Of a DNA stretch of 64,000 nucleotides, positions 60,000 through 64,000 are shown in pieces. Origin of the DNA: Mytilus edulis (Eukaryota; Mollusca; Bivalvia; Mytilida; Mytilidae); the NCBI RefSeq assembly GCF_963676685.1, contig NC_092345.1, positions 80,603,592 to 80,667,591 on the forward strand. The letters run 5' to 3'. Every line of letters begins with the position of its first letter. Positions within the stretch are counted from its first letter, which is position 1. The notes below the pieces were generated by a model. The model was not told where the DNA came from. It made no database searches and worked only from the letters and a program-made list of their open reading frames with translations. Both the position numbers and the translations under genes were made by a program.

Positions 60000-60830
60000 G
60001 TAGTCCTAAATATAAAGCTTTACTACAACTATCACATTAACATGATCCAAGAAAATGAGGTCAAGGTCAGATAAACCAAACGAGAAATACATGTTTACCT
60101 TACAATCATTTAATACACTAAATATACACGTACATGTAGTTAACTTTTTGCTTATAGTTTCTAAAAAACAGACTCAACCAAGAAAACTCGACATTCATGA
60201 TTGACCAATAAACCATGAAAATGAGGTTAAGGTCATGTGACCGATGCCAGGCAGACATGTACACCTTACAATCAATATATGGATGATTATGGATTACATA
60301 TAGTTGACCTATTGCTTATAGTATCTAAGAAACTAATTTAACCATGCAAACTCAACATTGACCAATGAACCACCAAAATGAGGTCAAGGTCAGATGATAC
60401 CGGTCAGACAGACATATACAGCTTACAATCCTTCTATACAAAAAAAAAGTGAACTTTTTGTTTATAGATGTATAGCTTAAGACCAAGCATAAAAACGTAA
60501 CACTGAGTAATAATGAACTGTGAAAATGAGGTCAAGATCAAATAAAACCTGTGAGACTGACATGAACTGTTTGTACATCATAAAATATTTCCATACAACA
60601 ACTATTGTTGACCTACAAAATGTATTGCATTATAGTATTAGAAAAAAAAGACTAAAACTCAAAAACTTTACTTTGACCAATGAACCATGAAAATGAGGTC
60701 AAGGTCAAATTAGTTTACACCAGCCAGTTGAACATGTACACCTTTAATACAGTAATTCCATACACCAAATATAGTATACCTATTGCATACAGTATAAGAA
60801 AAATAGACCAAAACATGAAGTAAAACATTT
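60000..60830. repeat. 155-bp tandem repeat, five copies
   Basis: Each unit has GACCAATGAACCATGAAAAT, GAGGTCAAGGTCA, CAGACAGACATGTACACCTT and GTTGACCTATTGCTTATAGT. Copies begin near 60042, 60202, 60358, 60508 and 60673. Common in bivalves. No coding content. Confidence 0.85.
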
Positions 60831-60924
60831 TGAATGCAAATTAAACTATTTTAAATTGGTTAATGTGAATTGAATTATTTGTGAAAGCAGCATAAAAGTG
60901 TATTGAGTATGTCTGTAACTCCAT

Positions 60925-61230
60925 GGTGTTGTGGTAAATCATTACAGTCCCTGGGAAGAAAGATTTTCTGTAGACATGTTCTTTCTTGGTAGACTAGAAG
61001 CGGTTTTTACCTCTGGTTCGGTTATCATTTGTGGTTAAATATTGGTGACGGTCTATGTCTATAAGATCATGCTGGATCTTGAATAGCATGCATGTTTTCC
61101 TCCTTTCTTCAAGGCTTTCCCATTTTAGAGTTTTTACCATATACATGTATATGACACAACCTGTTCAATGATCAATTGCCTTGATCTTTTTTTGGGGTTA
61201 TTGTGCATGCAAATTCCACTGTAGGTCTCA
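60925..61230 (-). pseudogene. decayed LINE, C-terminal coding part
   Basis: On the minus strand the frame reads LKWESLEERRKTCMLFKIQH, DLIDIDRHQYL, then YRKSFFPRTV, the C-terminus of a jockey/CR1-like non-LTR polymerase. It is separated from its upstream part (62059-62830) by a DNA element. Confidence 0.65.
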
Positions 61231-62058
61231 CCATGGCAGACTACGCGAATGAATTTTATTTTTACAGGACATTCGGTCTGGTAAGCATCCTAGCTTTACC
61301 AGACCGAATGCAATTTTACCAGACCAATTTTTTTTACATCTAATTGTATATTATCCGACAAAAAACAAAAAACATATGACTTTGTTGTGCCCTACTCCTC
61401 CCCAAAATGCACAAATTAATTAAAACAAAATGATGTAACAAGAGGGGATATTGTTATGAAAGTTGTGCACAATTGCTTGAATGCATTTCAGTGAAGAGTA
61501 ATGTCCCATTTTATTGGATTTTGACAATGTTTGTGAACTTAACATAATTTAGAGTTTCTGTATAAAATATTATTTCCTGTTTCTTCTTTCTTTTTCATAT
61601 ATCTTTTGGTTTTCAATTCTTGTGGTTATATTTCATAGCTAAATTTTGTGATCTGCTTGGATTTTTATTCATTTATTGTATTTAAATCGGCAAACCCGGA
61701 ATTATCCTTATCCGTTCCCAGAATCTGATCCGGTTTAATTTACATTTCCGGCTGTGCCAATGATGGCATCCATTGTTGTTTTTGACAGTCAGATATGTTT
61801 TTACCCGGATTTACACATTACTGGTTGGCGATGTTCGGCATAAAGCTAGCGGTTGAACAAAATAAACATCGCTGTGATGAATAATAAAGATGAAAATGAA
61901 TTTGAGATCGTTTGGCAATTTTGCTAGAATGTTAGAAAAATCCATGAAAAAAAATACACTGTACATTCGGACCGGAATTCAACAAAATTTTACCAGACCG
62001 ATCCATTATTCACCGGATTTGTCCGACGGTCCGACGTATTTCGTGTAGTCTGCCATGG
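61231..62058. mobile_element. 828-bp TIR element nested in the LINE remnant
   Basis: CCATGGCAGACTACGCGAA at the left and, reversed, CCATGGCAGACTACACGAA at the right (18 of 19). Subterminal ACATTCGGTCTGGTAAGCAT...TTTACCAGACCGAATGC forms a hairpin at 61269-61311, and TTTTACCAGACCGA recurs near the right end. No transposase found. Confidence 0.75.
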
Positions 62059-62830
62059 ATACATATATGTATGCAGATGCCATTATAGGTTTTGTACAGC
62101 CTTTAAGATTTAATCCTAAAGTTAGATTACCAATGCCTACTATATTATCTATGTGTTTGTCCCAGGTTAGGATGTTGCTGATGGTTACTCAAGTAGGTAT
62201 TAGCTTCGACTGTATCTAAAGTATGACCGTGTAGCTGGTATGATGTTTGTACCACTGGACGATTTTTTGGTGATATTCTTATGACAAGACATTTTTTGGT
62301 GATATTCTTATGACAAGACATTTTTTGGCATTGTACATGTATCTCATCTGCCATTTGTTTTCCCAGTCTTCTCATGCTGATAAGTCTATCTGGTGAAGTT
62401 CTCTGTCTGCTTGTTTGGTAATGGAATGAAAGAGTAGGCTGTCATCACATATAATTTGGTCTCTGATGTACATGTAGATGCTGTTTCTGGCATGACGTTA
62501 ATGTCGGCCAGGAACAGTAATGGTCCAAGGACTGTGTCTTGGGGTACACCAGAGAGCACTGGTACTTGGGTGGAGACAGCTCCCTCGAGTATTACGCTCT
62601 GCTTTTCAGTATGTAGTAATGAAGGAAGGGGGAATCCATTTGTTGGTTTGGGGGTTCAATGACACCATAGTGGATTTGGAGTGTGATGCCAAGATATTTT
62701 TCTGAATAGGTAGATTCAAATGTATGGTTGAGAAGAATCTAATAATGTGTGATATCATTTTCTTGTTTGAAGCAATGAGTACTGTACTTTTATCTTGTGT
62801 AAGGCCTTTGGGATGGACAGACACAAACTT
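62059..62830 (-). pseudogene. decayed LINE reverse transcriptase part
   Basis: The minus strand has a TNKWI block, EKQSVILEGAVST..LSGVPQDTVLGP, LFLADINVMPE, and later PVVQTSYQLHGHTLDTVEA and LTWDKHIDNIVG, with several stops and frameshifts. This is the reverse transcriptase palm to connection region. A 28-bp tandem duplication (62265-62322) lies inside. It is the upstream part of the 60925-61230 fragment. Confidence 0.7.
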
Positions 62831-63191
62831 TATCTAAATCAGCAAATGTAAGACTCGACTCAGTGCTTGAGATAGAAGAAGGCATGCATTGGATCAAATG
62901 ACATTAGAGGCCATGAAGCCTAAAGCTCCGAACTATTCTATCTGAGACAGTTTCTTAATCTTTAGTTTACAGTAAATGAATCGAAAAAATTGCCTGAGAT
63001 CAGGATCCGGTTTGTTGAAACCTGCCTAAAGCACAAACACTCTTACCGGTCTGTCTGACACTTCCTAATGCCTTCAACGGAACTGAAGATAATGCTTTCT
63101 AATCAGAAGCACAATTGTCACATTGATAGAAATTATTTGTAAAGTAAAAACCAGTAAAACCGTGTGGTTCTGTAAACTTACAGACACTTAC

Positions 63192-63290
63192 CACGCCCAG
63201 TGTTTACGGAAGTTCCAAAAATCCCGGCAAACCTCGTTTTCGTCAAGTTACAATACAAGTTATCTCCCTTAGACCGTCTCAATATTTTGT
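63192..63290 (-). other. candidate 5' UTR exon, coactosin-like gene
   Basis: The strand-correct sequence AGGGAGATAACTTG...GTAAACACTGGGCGTG|GTAAGT has a consensus donor at 63192 and raised CpG content compared with the surroundings. It could splice to the acceptor at 57481, giving a 5.7-kb first intron. A second donor ACCG|GTAAGA lies at about 63046. Neither is proven. Confidence 0.3.
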
Positions 63291-63399
63291 GGACTGGTGA
63301 ACAAATCGCCACAAGCCCGCTCGTCCTTTCTAAAAGTACTCGAATGCAAACAGATATACTTATCTCTGTTAAATGGTATGTGTGACAAAAATAAAACAA

Positions 63400-64000
63400 A
63401 AAAACAACGAAAAAGTATCAATCATTATATAATCTAAGATAAGACTTAACCGGACTGGAATGGAGTGAGTGATTGACGCGAAATGATTGTAAGTTGTATG
63501 TTCTATTTTTTTTGGTGTTTACCTGATATAGCCCCATAGGGAATATAGAGCATACATGTATACATAAGGAGGGTTTATTGATTAGTCATAGATACAATGA
63601 ATTTAACTCGCACAATCGCAATACAATAAGACTGTAACAAAACCCTTAGTATATTGTATATGATAAAGTTACATAAAAAAAAATCTAACTCATTTTGACT
63701 TTGATAAATTTCCCAACAGCATTAAGGACCGGATTGTCCTCATAGCTTAATAAATAAACGGATTATTGCTGTCTGTCCAGTTTGGTTTTTTTGGCAAAGA
63801 AAGTCAAAGAGAGCATTATCCATATCTATTAGATTTTTTTTTACATAGAGTTACAATATACATTTCATGATCTTCTTCATCTCAGCCATGCAGAGGAGCA
63901 TTTTTTTTTAAAGATTCTTTCATTTCGTGGAATATTTGAAAAAAGGCCAATATCAATATGAAGCACATGAGCAGATGTATACGTAATTTGCAAATAGCTC
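63400..64000. other. window end, nothing recognised
   Basis: No gene, RNA or repeat I can support in the last 600 bases. Confidence 0.4.

Noticed and set aside
62456..62705. Two plus-strand frames of 61-68 codons
   Set aside because: Antisense shadows of the decayed LINE reverse transcriptase.

Overview
The window reads as AT-rich nuclear DNA of a bivalve mollusc, most likely a mussel (Mytilidae). Genes are split into short exons separated by long repeat-filled introns. Many dispersed repeats are ones I recognise from bivalve genomes: the 'attgccaatgagacaac' family, GGCGGATCC- and GTAGCCAGG-type miniature elements, and the 'atgaaaatgaggtcaagg' tandem block. There is no sign of bacterial gene organisation.

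Layout. Positions 1-4900 hold a possible tRNA-derived SINE head, a 57-bp minisatellite (428-1766) and the likely 3' UTR of the first gene. Positions 4925-34828 (minus strand) hold a complete ODF2/cenexin gene. I assembled it exon by exon: 19 coding exons, 825 residues, closely collinear with vertebrate ODF2, with every junction in phase. Intron 13 is a GC-AG intron. Intron 2 contains an in-phase 53-codon candidate exon rich in cysteine. Introns 3 and 7 contain 12-nt and 21-nt candidate microexons. Positions 35 kb to 49.8 kb are intergenic. They contain a 402-bp TTAA-flanked MITE, two G-tract repeats, a full-length 6-kb L1-type LINE on the plus strand (38891-44939, target duplication and 37-A tail visible) and a Mutator-like miniature element. 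Positions 49840-57466 (minus strand) hold a five-exon gene for a 324-residue protein with two coactosin-like ADF-H domains. Both domains are cut by an intron at the same place and phase. The intron after the third exon carries about 21 tandem copies of that exon's own 3' end and splice donor. Positions 57.5 kb to 64 kb are the probable upstream intron, a possible 5' UTR exon near 63.2 kb, a five-copy 155-bp tandem repeat and a decayed LINE split by a DNA transposon.

The two genes lie head to tail on the minus strand and both encode cytoskeletal proteins. ODF2 acts at the mother-centriole appendage and in sperm tails; the coactosin-like protein is expected to bind F-actin. Nothing in the sequence shows that they are co-regulated. 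The rest is mainly transposable-element history: non-LTR elements of at least four kinds, Mutator-like elements, TIR elements, palindromic fold-backs and minisatellites.
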